A DNA stretch of 64,000 bases from contig CM075676.1 of the NCBI GenBank assembly GCA_037962975.1, forward strand, positions 27,461,001 through 27,525,000, written 5' to 3'. This DNA is from Clitoria ternatea. Its lineage: Eukaryota; Streptophyta; Magnoliopsida; Fabales; Fabaceae. Position 1 is the first letter of the stretch. Each line of letters begins with the position of its first letter. Under the pieces are notes generated by a model. It did no database searches, had not been told where the DNA came from, and saw only the letters and a list, made by a program, of their open reading frames with translations. Both the position numbers and the translations under genes were made by a program. Of the stretch, positions 44,581 through 57,030 are shown one piece after another.

Positions 44581-45620
44581 ATACTAAAGGATCGACCTTC
44601 AGCTGGGAGTCTGACTTGACATCCCGTGAACCCGACTTGGTTCACTGAGACCGACTTGGCTCCCCCTCAACCACTGGGTCAAAGACCTCTAGGTAGCTTA
44701 ACTGGGTCCGACTTGACCACTGAAGCCAAAAACAGGGTAGTTCATACCGTTGGTCGTCCTTCACCACATAATCACTTTCCATCATATAAACAAACATATC
44801 ATTCCGATTACCACTTGCAACTGTCAGAAACTGACCTGTGCTCACAGCGTAGGGCGACCGACTCATCAAGCCCATCAACATAACATACCGATTACCACAA
44901 CCATCACTTATTTCATGCCATTGTAAGCCATACACACATACATGCATACACATACAACTCAGCATTAAATATTTCAAGCTTATGACATGATTAACTCAAC
45001 CACACACCCGATCTTCAACTGATCGGTGTACACAGTCACACACGTACAAACATGGGCACGCAACAACATTCAATAACATTTTCTTACCCTGTTCATATCG
45101 TTCAATGACTCGGATGGGAAATAAGTCCTATTCAAGTTAATCATAACCTGAACACCCCCTTACCTCGGTTCCACGCTTCAATGATCTGCTCCTGGTGTAG
45201 GTCCCTGCCTCTGAGCACTGGATTCGCAGTCTCAGCTCCGTCACTCAGCCTTTCGTTGTCTAATCTACTACCTACGGGTCAAAATGCAAAACCTGTTAAC
45301 TCAACACCCTCGGCTCTAAGGGCCACATTTGAGCTCACACTCACCAAAGGAGTGGAGATCAGACTTGAATACAGCCATGCATGGTCCTTGGCTACCAGAG
45401 AAACGAAAGGGATAAGGAATCACAAATAAAATGGATCAATGGACTCACCTTGAGGCCACGATCACAGGAATGGGGTTCGATTGAAGTTTTAACACGAATG
45501 GAGTCCTCCTCCGGAGCATGCAATTCAGCAACGAGAGAGGAGAAAATGAAGAAGAAGGAGAAATAGTCCAAGAAGAAGAAGTGGTTCGCGAATAATGAAG
45601 AGGGAAGAGAGAGAATTTCC

Positions 45621-45630
45621 TTTTATATAA
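45621..45630 (-). promoter_or_regulatory. Putative TATA box, element C LTR
   Basis: Reverse strand TTATATAAAA in GCTTTATATAAAAGGAAA. The matching part of the 5' LTR is beyond element D. Confidence 0.55.
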
Positions 45631-46223
45631 AGCTCAGGGGCAAGACAGCCTTTTCCTTTATTTTATTTGCATTCTCATTAAAAATTTTAATCAATTTCAC
45701 CACATTGGACTCTTTTATAATTAACCAACCAACCACGCTTATTTACTTTCACAACGTTTAATTATTCATAATTGTCTAATACTTCATAAGAGTATCAGTC
45801 CAATCTGGACACCGGCCAACCGGTATCCTGGCATAGTGTCCACACCTCAAAAATTCGAGCTAACGTTTGAGAGATCAGATACTTCATCCGTTCTCGCATC
45901 CTAGTTACGCACATCTGTTGGTCTCAGTCATATAAAAGGTTGATCCGGACTATAATTCCGAGTTAGGCATTCCCCTCACACCGGTTAGTCCAAGACCATA
46001 TCAGGCACACCGGATAATCATCAGCCACAAGACAGCACGTCTTTGCCCGTTCTCCAATGTACCACCGATCTTCAATACCTGTTTGGTCCTCACATCTGAG
46101 GCCGGCCCGACACCGGATTCCTTGACCCCGGCTCAGGCAAATCAAATATTAAATAAATCTCTAAAACATTTGTTAATATTTTCCACTCTTCATGATTTTT
46201 ATTAAAATATCAGGGATGTTACA

Positions 46224-46240
46224 TCCACCCCCCTAAAAGG
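46224..46240 (-). other. Polypurine tract of element C
   Basis: Reverse strand CTTTTAGGGGGGTGGA directly before the 3' LTR. Confidence 0.85.
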
Positions 46241-46257
46241 GGATTTCGTCCCCGAAA

Positions 46258-47884
46258 TCAATGTTTTGATTGGAAAAGATGGGGGTACATCTGCTTCATA
46301 TTCGATTCTAATTCCCAAGTGTAGGTCATCCAATTCAAGTTTTGCCATTTCACCTTCACCAACGACACCTCCTTGCTTCTTAATCGTTTGGTTTGATACT
46401 CCTCAATACTGATCGGTACAGCTTCCACCGTCAGATCTTTCTTCAATTCGATGGAGTCACTCGGTACAATCATTGTGTCGCACGGGATATAGGCTTAAAG
46501 TTGTGATACATGGAACACGTTGTGGATGTTAGTCAACGACTGGGGAAGATCCAGTCGGTAAGCAACTTCACCAATCCGTTCCAATATTTGTTATGGTCCG
46601 ATGTATCTCGGATTAAGCTTCTAGCTCTTCAAAATTTGACCTACACCTTTAGTCGGTGAAATCCTCAGGAACACCCAGTCGCCCACTTGAAATTCGAGTG
46701 GCCTATGTCGATTGTCATAATAGCTCTTTTGTCGGTCTTGGGAAATTTTTATCTTCTCTCGGATTAAGGCAACTTGTTCGTTCATCTCTTGAATCAGCTC
46801 AGGCCCCAAATGAATGGCATCGCCATTCTCGTTCTAACATAATGGAGTACGACATTTCTGACCATAAAGGGCTTCATATGGAGCCATCCCAATGCTGCTA
46901 TGATAGCTGTTATTATATGCAAACTCCACCAAGGGCAAGTATCTCTCCCATGATCCGCCCTGTTCCAACACACATGCCCTCAACATATCCTCAAGAGTTT
47001 GTATTGTCCGCTCCGACTGGCCATCGGTCTGGGGATGGTAGGCCGAGCTCAGTACCCAGTTCTTGTTGCAAGCTCCCCCAAAATCTTGAAGTGAATCGGG
47101 GATCTCGATCGGAAATAATGCTTAAGGGTACACCGTGCAGTCGTACAATCTCAGCAATATACAGCCTAGCCAATCGGTCCAGCGACCATTTCATATTCAT
47201 CGCCAGCAATTGGGCACTCTTGGTTAGTCGGTCAACAATTACCCAAATCGCGTTGCACCCGGTTCGGGTGTGAGGTAGCCCAGATACGAAGTCCATGGTG
47301 ATACTTTCCCACTTCCAGATCAGAATTTCTGGAGGTTGAAGCAAATCTAGGGGTCGTTGATGTTCGACTTTGCACTTCTGGCATATCACACAGGACCTCA
47401 CGTACTCAGTTATTGCCTTCTTCATGCCCGACCACCAGAATTCCTTCAAGTCATGATACATTTTCGTCACACTGGGATGAATACTCAGAGAGCTCCTGTG
47501 TACCTCAGCTAGCACAACTTGCCTAAAATCCCCATGTGCAGGCACCACCACTCGGTCCCGGAATCTCCATATTCTATCATTACCCCGAGTTAACTCCATA
47601 TCCTTGCCTCGAGCCTGAGTGTCAATCAGTTTCAGCAACTCCTCATCGTCTTTCTGAGCAACAACAATAGATTCCAGAAATTCGTTGGAGATCTTCAACA
47701 TTCCGACTGTCATTCGGTTAGGAGCGTCCATAACGACTCCAATGTTCATATCCCTAAAACTCTCCAGCAATTCCTGCTCTCTGCCCATCAAGTAAGCCGC
47801 GTGCAACACCTTTCTGCTCAGTGCATCGGCAACAACATTCGCTTTGCCCGGGTGGTACTTCAAGTCGAAGTCATAATCTTTCAA
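46258..47884 (-). pseudogene. Integrase with chromodomain of element C
   Basis: Minus strand. The RNase H end (DLKYHPGKANVVADALSRK), the zinc-binding part (VHRSSLSIHPS ... CVICQKCKVEHQ) and core blocks MDFVSGLPHTRTG, AIWVIVDRLTKSAQ and SDRDPRFTSRFW come first. The frame then slips near 47040, where HPQTDGQSERT is read in another register. It continues through EFQVGDWVFLRISPTKGVG to a chromodomain (KEVSLVKVKWQNLNWMTYTW) ending at 46258. Stops lie near 46490-46620 and 46820. Element A has the same gene without frameshifts. Confidence 0.9.
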
Positions 47885-48251
47885 GTACTTTACCCATCTT
47901 CTCTGCCTCGTATTTAGCTCCTTTTTGGTCGAATAAATACTTCAAGCTTTTATGGTCACTGAACACCACAAAACGGGACCCATATAGGTAATGGCGCCAA
48001 ATCTTTAATGCATATACTACTGCTGCCAGTTCCAGATCATGGGTCAGATAATTCAATTCATGGGGTCGTAATTGCCTGGAAGCATAGGCAATCACCCGGT
48101 CGGATTGCATCAGCACGTATCCCAAACCGAACTCGGATGCATCACAATACACTACAAATTCCCGTGTTACATCGGGCAATGCAAGCACCGAGGCAGTTGT
48201 CAAACACCGTTTGAGAGTCTGGAAACTCAGCTCGCACTTTTTCGACCACAC
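47871..48251 (-). pseudogene. RNase H of element C
   Basis: VYCDASEFGLGYVLMQ, RQLRPHELNYLTHDLELAAV, KIWRHYLYGSRF and SDHKSLKYLFDQK are read in a different register from RT and integrase, so one frameshift lies on each side (about 48240 and 47880). Confidence 0.9.
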
Positions 48252-49096
48252 AAAGGGACTCTTTTTTCTTGTTGCATCAGAGGAAGTGCAATCCGAGAGA
48301 ACCCTTCAATGAAACGTCGATAGTATCCAGCTAATCCGAGGAAACTCCTGATTTCAGTTACTAACCTCGGCCTCTCCCAAGCCATAACCGCCTCAATTTT
48401 AGTCGGATCAACCAAGACGCCCTCTCGGGAAATTACATGTCCCAAGAATTGTACACTACTTTCCCAGAAATCACACTTGGATAGTTTAGCATACAACTTC
48501 TTCTCTCAGAGTATCTGTAAAACGATCTGAAGGTGTTGACCATGCTCCTCAACCGACCTCGAATACACCAGAATGTCATCAATGAATACTACTATAAACT
48601 GGTCCAAGTATGGTTGAAAAATCCAATTCATATAGTCCATGAAGATGGCAGGGGCATTCGTTACCCCAAAGGGCATTACAATGTACTCGAAGTGCCCATA
48701 CCGAGTCCGAAACACTGTCTTCGGAATATCTTCCGACTTCACTCGGATCTGGTGATACCCCGACCTCAAGTCGATCTTAGAAAACACGACAGCGCCTCTC
48801 AACTGGTCCAGTAAATCGTCAATCCAAGGCAAAGGATAGTTATTTTTAATCGTCAATTTATTCAGCTGTCGGTAATCGATGCACATTCGCATGCTACCGT
48901 CCTTCTTCTTTACCAATAACACCGGAGCGCCCCATGGTGAAGCACTCGGTCGGATAAAGCCTTTTTCCAGTAGTTCATTTACTTGTTTCTTTACTTCGGC
49001 CAATTCCATCGAAGACATCCTATATGGCGTATGGGACACAGGCTCGGCCCCGGGAATCAAGTCAATAGAGAAATCAATCTCCCGACTGGGAGGCAA
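48227..49096 (-). pseudogene. Reverse transcriptase of element C
   Basis: KKKDGSMRMCIDYRQLNK, FSKIDLRSGYHQIRVK, YIVMPFGVTNAPAIFMDYMN and the catalytic FIDDILVYS are all present. A stop at about 48503-48505 separates the palm from the connection region (YAKLSKCDFWESSVQFLGHV, SFLGLAGYYRRFIEGFS). Confidence 0.93.
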
Positions 49097-49560
49097 CTCC
49101 GGAATTTCTTCCGGAAAAACATCAGGAAATTCTCACACAACAGGAATATCACTCGGCATAAGGTTATACCGACCCTCCGAAGCAAATAAAATAACATATG
49201 TGGCTGAGACATCACTCACCACGTCCTTCGTGTCGAGTTCCTGGGAGAAAATAATACTCTTCCGATAGCAGTCGACCATTACATGATTAGCAGCTAGCCA
49301 ATCAAGACCTAGAATAACATCTAAGTTCCTCAACGGCATACAGATAAAATTCACTCAGAAGGTACGGTCTTCAATTTGCATCGGCAATTCTCTACACACG
49401 GTGGTTGCGTGGAAAGTGGAACCGGTTGGAGTAGAAACAATAAGAGCATTTTCCATTAAACCGATCGGCAAACCAAGCCGTCGTACACAACTCTCGGAAA
49501 TAAAGGAATGGGTCGCGCCTAAATCATAAATTACATCAACAAGATAGCCACAGATGAGGC
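49097..49560 (-). pseudogene. Aspartic protease of element C
   Basis: DLGATHSFISESCVRRLGLP (active site, about 49475-49530) and LDVILGLDWLAANHVMVDC (about 49270-49325). Stops fall at 49355 and about 49133. Register is shared with gag and RT. Confidence 0.9.
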
Positions 49561-50656
49561 ACTTACCCTGTACTAAGTTGTCATTCCTCGTGGCTTCCGA
49601 GGCATCAAAAGCGAATACCTGCCCGATCATGGCATTCTGGGCACCACTGGACTGGGCATCAGATCTTCCCGATTGTTGGCCTCCTCGACCAGCACCATGC
49701 CTGCCTCCCCTCTGAAAATGGGCACCCCGAGTCCCAGAAGGGTTAGTTCGGTTGCCTTGCCTACTCTGCTGCTGCCTCTGTGGGCAATCGGGCCTGAGGT
49801 GCCCCAGCTGTCCACACTGGAAGCATACAATCTGATTGGCCGGATAGTGTTTTGAAATATGGCCCTCTTGGCCACAATTATAGCACGCATGGCTACCAGA
49901 GAGATTACCCGATCGGCCAGTAGAGCCTCGACCAGAAGAGGATGAAGAAGTAGCAGAAGACTTACCGCCCCGAAAGAATTGGCCCATCCTCTTGAAGCTG
50001 AAGCCCTTTGCTTTTAGTGGCTTTTTGTCTCTCGGCTGAGATGTCCTTTGTAACTGCACCTCTTCGTTCAGCCTAGCTTTGTTCACCAGAGTCGGGTAGT
50101 CCCGAATCTCCATCGGTACAATTACACTACGGATTTTAATCTGTAGTCCAGCCTCGTATTTAGCACACTTGTTGCCTTCAGTCCCTTCCAACGAGAAAGG
50201 ATGGTAAAAATCACACAGCTCGTCGAACTTGCTGGTGTACTCGGCCACAGACAGCCGGCCTTGCTCCAACTTCAGGAATTCCATTTCCTTCCAGATTTTA
50301 GAGTTATTCGGGAAGTACTTAATAAGGAATCTCCTTCGGAAATTTACCCATACTAGCGGCTCATTTGCCACGTTCATCTGCACCTTCACCCGAGACCACC
50401 ATACTCTAGCCTCATCTTTTAATTGGTAGGTGGAAAACAAAACCTTTTACTCTTCCGAGCACTCAAAATACTCAAAGACCTGCTCAATGTCCCTGATCCA
50501 AATGTATGCCCCGTCATAATCGTGTGCTCCCTTGTAGGCCGGGGGATTCTTTTTCAGGAATTTATCCAGAGTGGGACCAGACTCGGTCCTACTCATTAGC
50601 TGGGTAAATTTGGAAAAGAAATCATCTCCTCCACCGGAACTGGTTCCTTCGGCCAT
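49561..50656 (-). pseudogene. gag of element C
   Basis: Starts at ATG 50656 (MAEGTSSGGGDDFFSKF). Capsid-type blocks (DEARVWWSRVK, FLIKYFPNNSKIWKEMEFLK, SVAEYTSKFDELCDFY) and an Arg/Gly/Ser-rich region follow. There are two zinc knuckles: CYNCGQEGHISKHY has lost its last Cys to Tyr, and CFQCGQLGHLRPDC is complete. One stop lies at about 50441-50446. Confidence 0.92.
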
Positions 50657-50876
50657 ATTGTAATTCTATCAATGAGCAAACACATCACCATTAATAACCA
50701 ATGCCAACCAGGGACTCGGAGATTTATCTCACACACATAAAATACAGCGCCACTGGAGTGCCAAGGGAACGATGTCAAGCTGCACAAACAAAACACAATA
50801 CAATTGAATGCAACCAGCCCTCATAGGACTCATATAATTACTGGATTGACCCATACACCCGGCTCTAGAAAGAACC

Positions 50877-50888
50877 ACTCTGATACCA
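50877..50888 (-). other. Primer-binding site of element C (initiator Met tRNA)
   Basis: Reverse strand TGGTATCAGAGT, two bases from the LTR. Confidence 0.9.
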
Positions 50889-51280
50889 ACTGTAACATCC
50901 TAGGTTAATTTACCTTTTTCTTTTCACACGGCAGATTATTTCCATAATAAATTTTTCAGGTTTAAATAAAAATTTAGGTCTTAATATAAAATAATATTTA
51001 CTTTCTTAATAAACAGCCCACTCGGTCACGATGTAAAAATGATATTCACTTCTTTTAGTTACCTTCTAAATAATAGTCATACTCATTGTAAGCAAAACCG
51101 ATCGAAAATAAATCTTTTGGTAAAAGTATGTTAAAAGTAATACCCGATCGGAATTGATTCAGCTCGGTCTTGATATAAAATCGTGTTTCTTAAATATATT
51201 CAAATAATGATAAGAACATACACAAAATAATGTTCGATCGGGAACACCTGTCTAAATAAAGTGGAGTTAAAATAGTAGGG

Positions 51281-51304
51281 GAAGAAGAAGAAGAAGAAGA
51301 AGAG
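51281..51304. repeat. (GAA)n microsatellite, right LTR of element C
   Basis: 24 bp; longer in the left LTR. Confidence 0.95.
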
Positions 51305-51314
51305 AGGGGGTCAC

Positions 51315-51930
51315 TCGCCTGAGCGGGACCCAAGGTGTTGAGGCAAAGTTCAAGGGTCGCTTAAGCGAGTGTCGACTCGCTTGAGCAAATGCCATACATT
51401 GATCTGAAACAAAACGTAAAAAGGAATTCACATCGAGGTTTCACTCGGAAAACACTTAACTCCTATTCACTCGGACATTCCACACTTGACTCATTACTAC
51501 CCTTCACTCAGAAAGCTTCGCTCGGTCACAACTCCCTCGGAAATAATTCAACCTCCTTCACTCGGTTAGAGCTTCTCCAGGTATTCTCACTCGATGAATA
51601 CCCTATCCTTACCTCCCTCGGAAGAAACTCAGATTTCCACTCGGACACATCCAACTTCTCTTTACTCGGAATCTCTCTCCCAACCAATCCTACTCGGGAC
51701 ATTCTAACCTTCTACCCGGAAGGGGATCTCTCGGTTATCCCTCACTCGGGAATGAATCCGTTAGTTAAAGAGCTATCACAGCAAACATGAGAACATATCT
51801 ATATATCAATGTATTTTGAAATATAAATTTGCATCTGATTCAATTTAAGTTGGCACACAGATAATATTAAACACTCGGAAACTCCTTATACACACATATA
51901 CTCTACACAATCACTCAAAGTCACTCGGGC
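51315..51930. repeat. CGCTTGAGC and CACTCGG motifs, right LTR of element C
   Basis: Same order as at 43945-44580. Several copies differ by one base between the LTRs (for example CACTCAGAAAGCTTCGCTCGG against CACTCAAAAAGCTTCGCTTGG). Confidence 0.85.
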
Positions 51931-51938
51931 CTTGGCAT

Positions 51939-52286
51939 CGATCTCCCCCCTGGCGTAACTCCATGGCTCCGGCTTCCTCCCTGTCACTGGTTACTAAATT
52001 GAAAACAGCAGCAAGGGTGAGTGTTTGGCATCATAATTAATATAGAACGAAATTTAACAAGTTATGTATATATAAGTTACGTCTGATTGCATTTTCATCA
52101 CTCGGCAATTATAATACATCATACTCGGTAATTAATTCACACTCGGCCAATAGAACAAACTTCACTCGGCAAATACAACAAATGTCACTCGGAAAATATA
52201 ATAAATGTCACTCGGCAAATCTACACATCACAACTTATAATTCATCAATTATCACAACTGACTCTCAGATAAAATTTGACGCCTAG
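51939..52286. repeat. LTR-specific segment with about 23-bp CACTCGGCAAAT repeats
   Basis: Absent from the left LTR. CACTCGGCAA, CACTCGGCCAA, CACTCGGCAAATACAACAAA, CACTCGGAAAATATAATAAA and CACTCGGCAAATC occur between about 52098 and 52222 at roughly 20-25 bp spacing. Confidence 0.85.
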
Positions 52287-52826
52287 TATCCGGATACTAA
52301 AGGATCGACCTTCAGCTGGGAGTCTGACTTGACATCCCGTGAACCCGACTTGGTTTACTGACCCCGACTTGGCTCCCCCTCAACCACTGGGTCAAAGACC
52401 TCTGGGTAGCTTAACTGGGTCCGACTTGACCACTGAAGCCAAAAACAGGGTAGTTCATACCGTTGGTCGTCCTTCACCACATAATCATATTCCATCATAT
52501 AAACAAACATATCATTCCGATTACCACTTGTAACTGTCCGAAACTGACCTGTGCTCACAGCGTAGGGCGACCGACTCGTCAAGCCCCTCAACATAACATA
52601 CCAATTACCACATCTATCACTTATTTCATGCCATTGTAAGCCATACACACATACATACATACATACACATACAACTCAACATTAAATATTTCAAGCTCAT
52701 GACATGATTAACTCAACCACACACCCGATCTTCAACTGATCGGTGTACACAGTCACACATGTACAAACATGGGCACGCAACAATATTCAATAACATTTTC
52801 TTACCCTGTTCATACCGTTCAATGAC

Positions 52827-54702
52827 TGATAAGTCTTGAAAAGACTTAATTATTCTGCCTTTTATTTGACTTAATTCATCATTTAGTGATTAGTTTAGCC
52901 TCATTATTTAATTAATTTCTAATAATTTATAATTTATTTAATTATTTCAAAAGTGTTTTATTTATGTAAGAAAATGGTTAAAAACATTAATTAGTTAAGA
53001 GTTTATGATTATTTGTAATTCCATTAAGCAGCCAGCATACAAACGCTGGGCAAATTAGTTGTTTATTGATGCAGGAAAAGGATCGCTCAAGCCGAAAGGA
53101 AAAAGCCGAGCGAGATTTGGAAAATCCGAGTGAGATTTCACAAATCCGACTGAAAAGAGTCCAAGAGCCCAAACTAACCGAGACTTCAAAGAGGCCGACT
53201 GAAAAGACTTCTCAAAAGGTTGACTGGAAGGAATTAATGTAAATCTGACTTGAAAAACTCCCAAGATACCGACTCCAAAATAGAACAGGGGACCGATTGA
53301 AGTAAAAAAGAAGAACCCGAGTGTCAATTTCAGAGTGCTGATTGAAAAGTCAAATTCGCTCAAGCGAGAGTTAAATTCGCTCAAGCGAGGGTCAAAAATT
53401 CGTTCAAGCGAGCAAGGTCACTCAAGCGTAACCCCAAAACATCATTCCCTCGCCCAAGCTGCTCCATAACGCTTAAAGTGAAAAACCAATATTGCAATAC
53501 ATATCTCGAGTTCGCCCAAGCGAGAACCCATTTCGCTCAAGCGAAAAGGCTGATATTTAAAACAGCGATTGTTCCCTCCAGAATCCACTCGGCACCAGTG
53601 TTGTTTCCTGCTTCCTTCTCTCCTACTTCTGCACCTTAGTAATTTAAGTAGTGAGCTGTTAATTAGTTAGTGTTGAGCTGTAAATTAGCTAATGATGAGC
53701 TAGAATCTATTAAGAACTGAGCTGTAATTAGTTAATTATTCTGTAAATTATGTAGTTAGTTAGTTTTAGTCGTTAACTTAAGTCTTCTAAGTTATTATTT
53801 AAGTTAGTTAGTTAGGTAGATGCATATATATATGTTTGTACATATTCTGTAAGAGACAGAGACAGATTCATATAGAATACAAAGAATACAATTCACTTCG
53901 GACATCTTACTACTTCATTTTCTCTCTCTAAATCCTCTCCTCCATGACGTTCCACAATCCTTCGATGGAACCGAAGTCAATGAAGTTCTAAATCCCTAAG
54001 GTTGGGATTGCGAAGGTTAGCAATGGAGTCTTGAAGCTGTGAGCAAGGAAATCAACTTCTAGATCCTGAGGCGAACAAGCTGAGGAGTAGAGCAGTCTCG
54101 CTGGATTGACAAATCCAGAACTGATGAAGAACTTCGCCAGTAAGAAATCATGGTTGAAGCTTAGGTAACTTCCAGCTTTCTAACTAGTTCAGGCCTAATC
54201 AATTTAGGTGAATAGTTAGAGTTCAACCTCCAATTTCGCATTAGATTCTTAGGTTAATTGAGCACTTAAGGAATTAAGGTTCGATGCTTAAGGATTAGTG
54301 TTTTCACCTAAGGAATTAGGGAATAACCACAAGCGGATTGTCCTCTGGATTATGAAGTTTGAGTATACTTTAATTGCATGTTTCTTGATGAATTTGTGAA
54401 CTGAAGCAATCCTGACCTGCTTTCTATTAATCACCTTTCACATTTCATCTTAACTCTGTTTCTGGAAATACAAAAACAACTATAAAACATTAAAACAACC
54501 AAAAACCGAATGAAATTTCTGCGTCTTCTGTTGGTTCAGCTTGTACTAGTCTGAGATTGAGGTATTTACCGCAATCCCTGTGAGACGATCAAATATACTA
54601 CAATTTTAACGACTGGTGCGCTTGCCAAGATATAAATCTGAGAGTCACAATTTTTAAACAAAGATTTTCACACCAGTTTGATGACTCGGGATTTTAGCAT
54701 CA
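52827..54702 (+). repeat. 5' LTR of element D (about 1,876 bp)
   Basis: Starts TGATAAGTCTTG exactly where the element C LTR breaks off, and ends GCATCA before AGTTAATGG. The start is fixed by comparison with the intact left LTR of C; the end is inferred from the TG...CA rule and the PBS. Confidence 0.8.
53355..53545. repeat. CGCTCAAGCGAG cluster in element D LTR
   Basis: CGCTCAAGCGAG at 53357-53368 and 53378-53389, CGTTCAAGCGAG at 53401-53412, CGCCCAAGCGAG at 53513-53524 and CGCTCAAGCGA at 53534-53544, with partial copies between. Confidence 0.92.
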
Positions 54703-54708
54703 AGTTAA

Positions 54709-54727
54709 TGGTGCCGTTACCGGGGAT
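54709..54727 (+). other. Primer-binding site of element D (tRNA-Asp type)
   Basis: TGGTGCCGTTACCGGGGAT, two transitions from TGGCGCCGTTGCCGGGGAT. Confidence 0.82.
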
Positions 54728-54872
54728 TGTTGAGTAATATCAACAATCCTTGGACCGGTACTAGACTGAACCGTTTTACTTTTTTGCATTTAATACGTAG
54801 TTTTAATTTTGTTTTTAGTAGTAGTAGTTTGTTGTTTTCGTGTAGTTGTAGTCGTAGTTGTGAATCGTTCTT

Positions 54873-56294
54873 TTGTGTGATATTTGTTGTATACAGTCAA
54901 GGAGCAGAGGAGAGCCTTTCTTCTTTGATCCTGACATCGACTTGTTAGAACGTAAATTGAGAAAAGAGAAAAAGCAAAAAGAACAAAAAGAAATGGAACA
55001 GAGGAGAGTTACATTAGGTGACTACTCCAGGCCGACTGAAGAAGGATCGCAATCTAGCATCCTTAGGCCACCAATTTCAGCAAATAACTTTGAACTTAAA
55101 CCAGCTCTACTGCAGTTGGTAAGAAATGAACAGTTCGGAGGAAGTGAGGTTGAGGATCCAAATTTGCATCTAGCAACCTTCCTCTAAATTTGTGATACAG
55201 TAAAAATGAACGGAGTCCCTGACGAGGCAATCCGACTGAGATTGTTTCCATTTTCTCTAAGGGACCGAGCAAAAGCCTGGTTGCAGAGTCAACCGAGAGG
55301 CAGTATTTCCACTTGGGAGGACTTGCAGAGAAAATTTTTGATTAAATACTTTCCTCCTTCTAAATATGCAAAGTTACGCAATGAAATCACGTGTTTCCAA
55401 CAAAGAGAAGGTGAATCTTTGATGGAAGCATGGGATCGGTATAAAGAGAGTTTGAGGAGATGTCCTCATCATCAGATTTCTGATGTGCAACAGGTAACTA
55501 TTTTCTATAATGGTGTCAGGCCAGCTACCAGGGTCCTGATTGATGCCTCAGCTGGAGGTTCATTAACAACTAAAACTGTAGAAGAAGCCATAGAGCTGAT
55601 TGACGTTATGGCTTCTAATGAATGTCTGATTAGTGAAAGGAGCCAAGTCCCTAGGAGAGGGATATTAGAACTAGAAGCACAAGATGCTTATCTGGCTCAG
55701 AGTAAGCTGATGACTCAGGCTTTGGAGAAACTAAGCATACAGATTTCAGAACTCCAAAAGCCGAGTCAAGTTTCTATGATCAGTTGTGACTTTTGTGGTG
55801 GAGACCATGAGAATGGAATGTGTGATCCAAATGTGCCTTCTGAGCAAGTGAACTATATGGGGCAGCAACAATATCAAAGGAATTATCCTTCTAATTCCTT
55901 TAATCCTAATTATAGGAGTCACCCCAATTTTTCCTGGCAGAAAGGTCCACATTTGAATCAGAACATCCCACAAAATCAACCCACAAATAGACCACAACAA
56001 CCTTCTCACCCTCCTGTTAAAGAAAAGTCAGAACTTGAGAACGTACTTTCTCAGTTCATCCAGGCCACTCAGGCCAGTTTCAAAAATCAGGAAGCGTCCA
56101 TAAGAAATCTAGAAAATCAAGTCAGACAGCTTTCTAAGGAATTAGCTGAGAGGCAAGCAAGCAATTTCCCTGGAGATACCGAGGTAAATCCGAGGGAACA
56201 TTGCAAGGCTATAATCACTAGGAGTGGAAAAATTATTTCTCTATCTCCGAGTCAGGAAATAAGCTCAGAAAAAAGAAATAGTGCAAGAAACTGA
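54873..56294 (+). pseudogene. gag of element D (Athila)
   Basis: The N-terminal FFFDPDIDLLERKLRKEK is followed by the capsid region: RLRLFPFSLRDRAKAWLQ, FLIKYFPPSKYAKLRNEI, ESLMEAWDRYKESLRRCPHH and IFYNGVRPATRVLIDASAGG, all typical of Athila/Tat Gag. One degenerate Cys motif (CDFCGGDHENGMC) and a C-terminal coiled coil (NQEASIRNLENQVRQLSKEL) follow. A stop lies at 55185, and a frameshift near 56280 separates gag from protease. The true start could be the ATG at 54993 or upstream. Confidence 0.88.
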
Positions 56295-57030
56295 GCAGGT
56301 CAATAATGAAGCTGAAAATGAAAATGAAACAGAAAAAGAAAAAGAAAATAAAGTCCACCAAAAGAAAAAGAAGAAGGTTGATCTGATTCTGGAGGAGGCT
56401 TCTAAGCTGACTCCTGAAAAACTGAGAAATACTCCATTTCCACATAGGTTTAAAAAGCAAATAGAAGAGCAGAAGTTTGCTAGGTTCTTAGATGTATTCA
56501 AGAAACTTCACATAAATATCCCTTTTGCCGAGGCATTGAAGGAGATGCCTTCTTATGCAAAATTTTTGAAAGAGCTATTGTCTAAGAAAAGGAAGCTTAA
56601 GGGGGATGAAATGATTACTCTCACTCAAGAGTGCAGTGCAATCATTCAAAAGAAACTTCCTCAAAAGCTAGAGGATCCTGGATCTTTTACAATACCATGT
56701 GCAATTGGGGATATTCATGTAGGAAGTGCTCTTTGTGACCTAGGAGCCAGTATAAATCTAATGCCTCTATCTTTGATGAAAAAACTGGGAATTAATGACC
56801 TACAACCGACTCGCATGTCGTTGCAGTTGGCTGACAGGTCCATTAAATATCCCCAAGGGATGCTGGAAGACCTGTTAGTTAAAGTAGACAAATTTATCTT
56901 CCCAGCAGATTTTATAGTGTTGGATATGGAGGCTGACCGAGAGATTCCTTTAATCTTAGGTAGACCCTTCCTAGCTACAGGTAGAGCATTGATTGATGTA
57001 GAAAAGGGTGAACTCATGCTGAGAGTTTAG
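56281..57030 (+). pseudogene. Aspartic protease of element D
   Basis: The active-site block is CDLGASINLMPLSLMKKLGI (about 56737-56790), with the flap/end block IPLILGRPFLATGRALID at about 56942-56995. It begins with a Lys/Glu-rich linker. A stop at 57028 and another at 57160 separate it from RT in the same register. Confidence 0.9.

Larger units (their letters stand above)
43507..46223 (-). repeat. 3' LTR of element C (2,717 bp)
   Basis: Starts TGTAACATCC and ends GGATGTTACA on the plus strand. It carries a (GAA)n run, a CGCTTGAGC cluster at 43945-44025, a CACTCGG field at 44075-44560 and a TATA-like site at 45621-45630. Confidence 0.92.
43507..52826 (-). mobile_element. Element C: Tekay-clade Gypsy element, 5' LTR interrupted by element D
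   Basis: The left LTR (43507-46223), PPT, chromodomain-integrase, RNase H, RT, protease, gag, initiator-Met PBS (50877-50888) and a partial right LTR (50891-52826) all read on the minus strand. The rest of the 5' LTR, corresponding to about 45112-46223 of the left LTR, should lie beyond element D, outside the window. The coding part has several stops and about three frameshifts, so it is more decayed in register than element A. No right-hand target-site copy is available. Confidence 0.92.
50891..52826 (-). repeat. 5' LTR of element C, truncated by element D
   Basis: Collinear with 43507 to about 45111 except for about 345 extra bases (51939-52286) that contain a CACTCGG tandem repeat. It breaks off at AATGAC before TGATAAG of element D, at a point that continues CGGATGGG in the left LTR. 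Confidence 0.9.

Noticed and set aside
44626..44977. 85- and 111-residue ORFs in the element C LTR (also 52339-52660)
   Set aside because: Present in both LTRs because they are copies, in opposite strands over the same bases, with no recognised domain.
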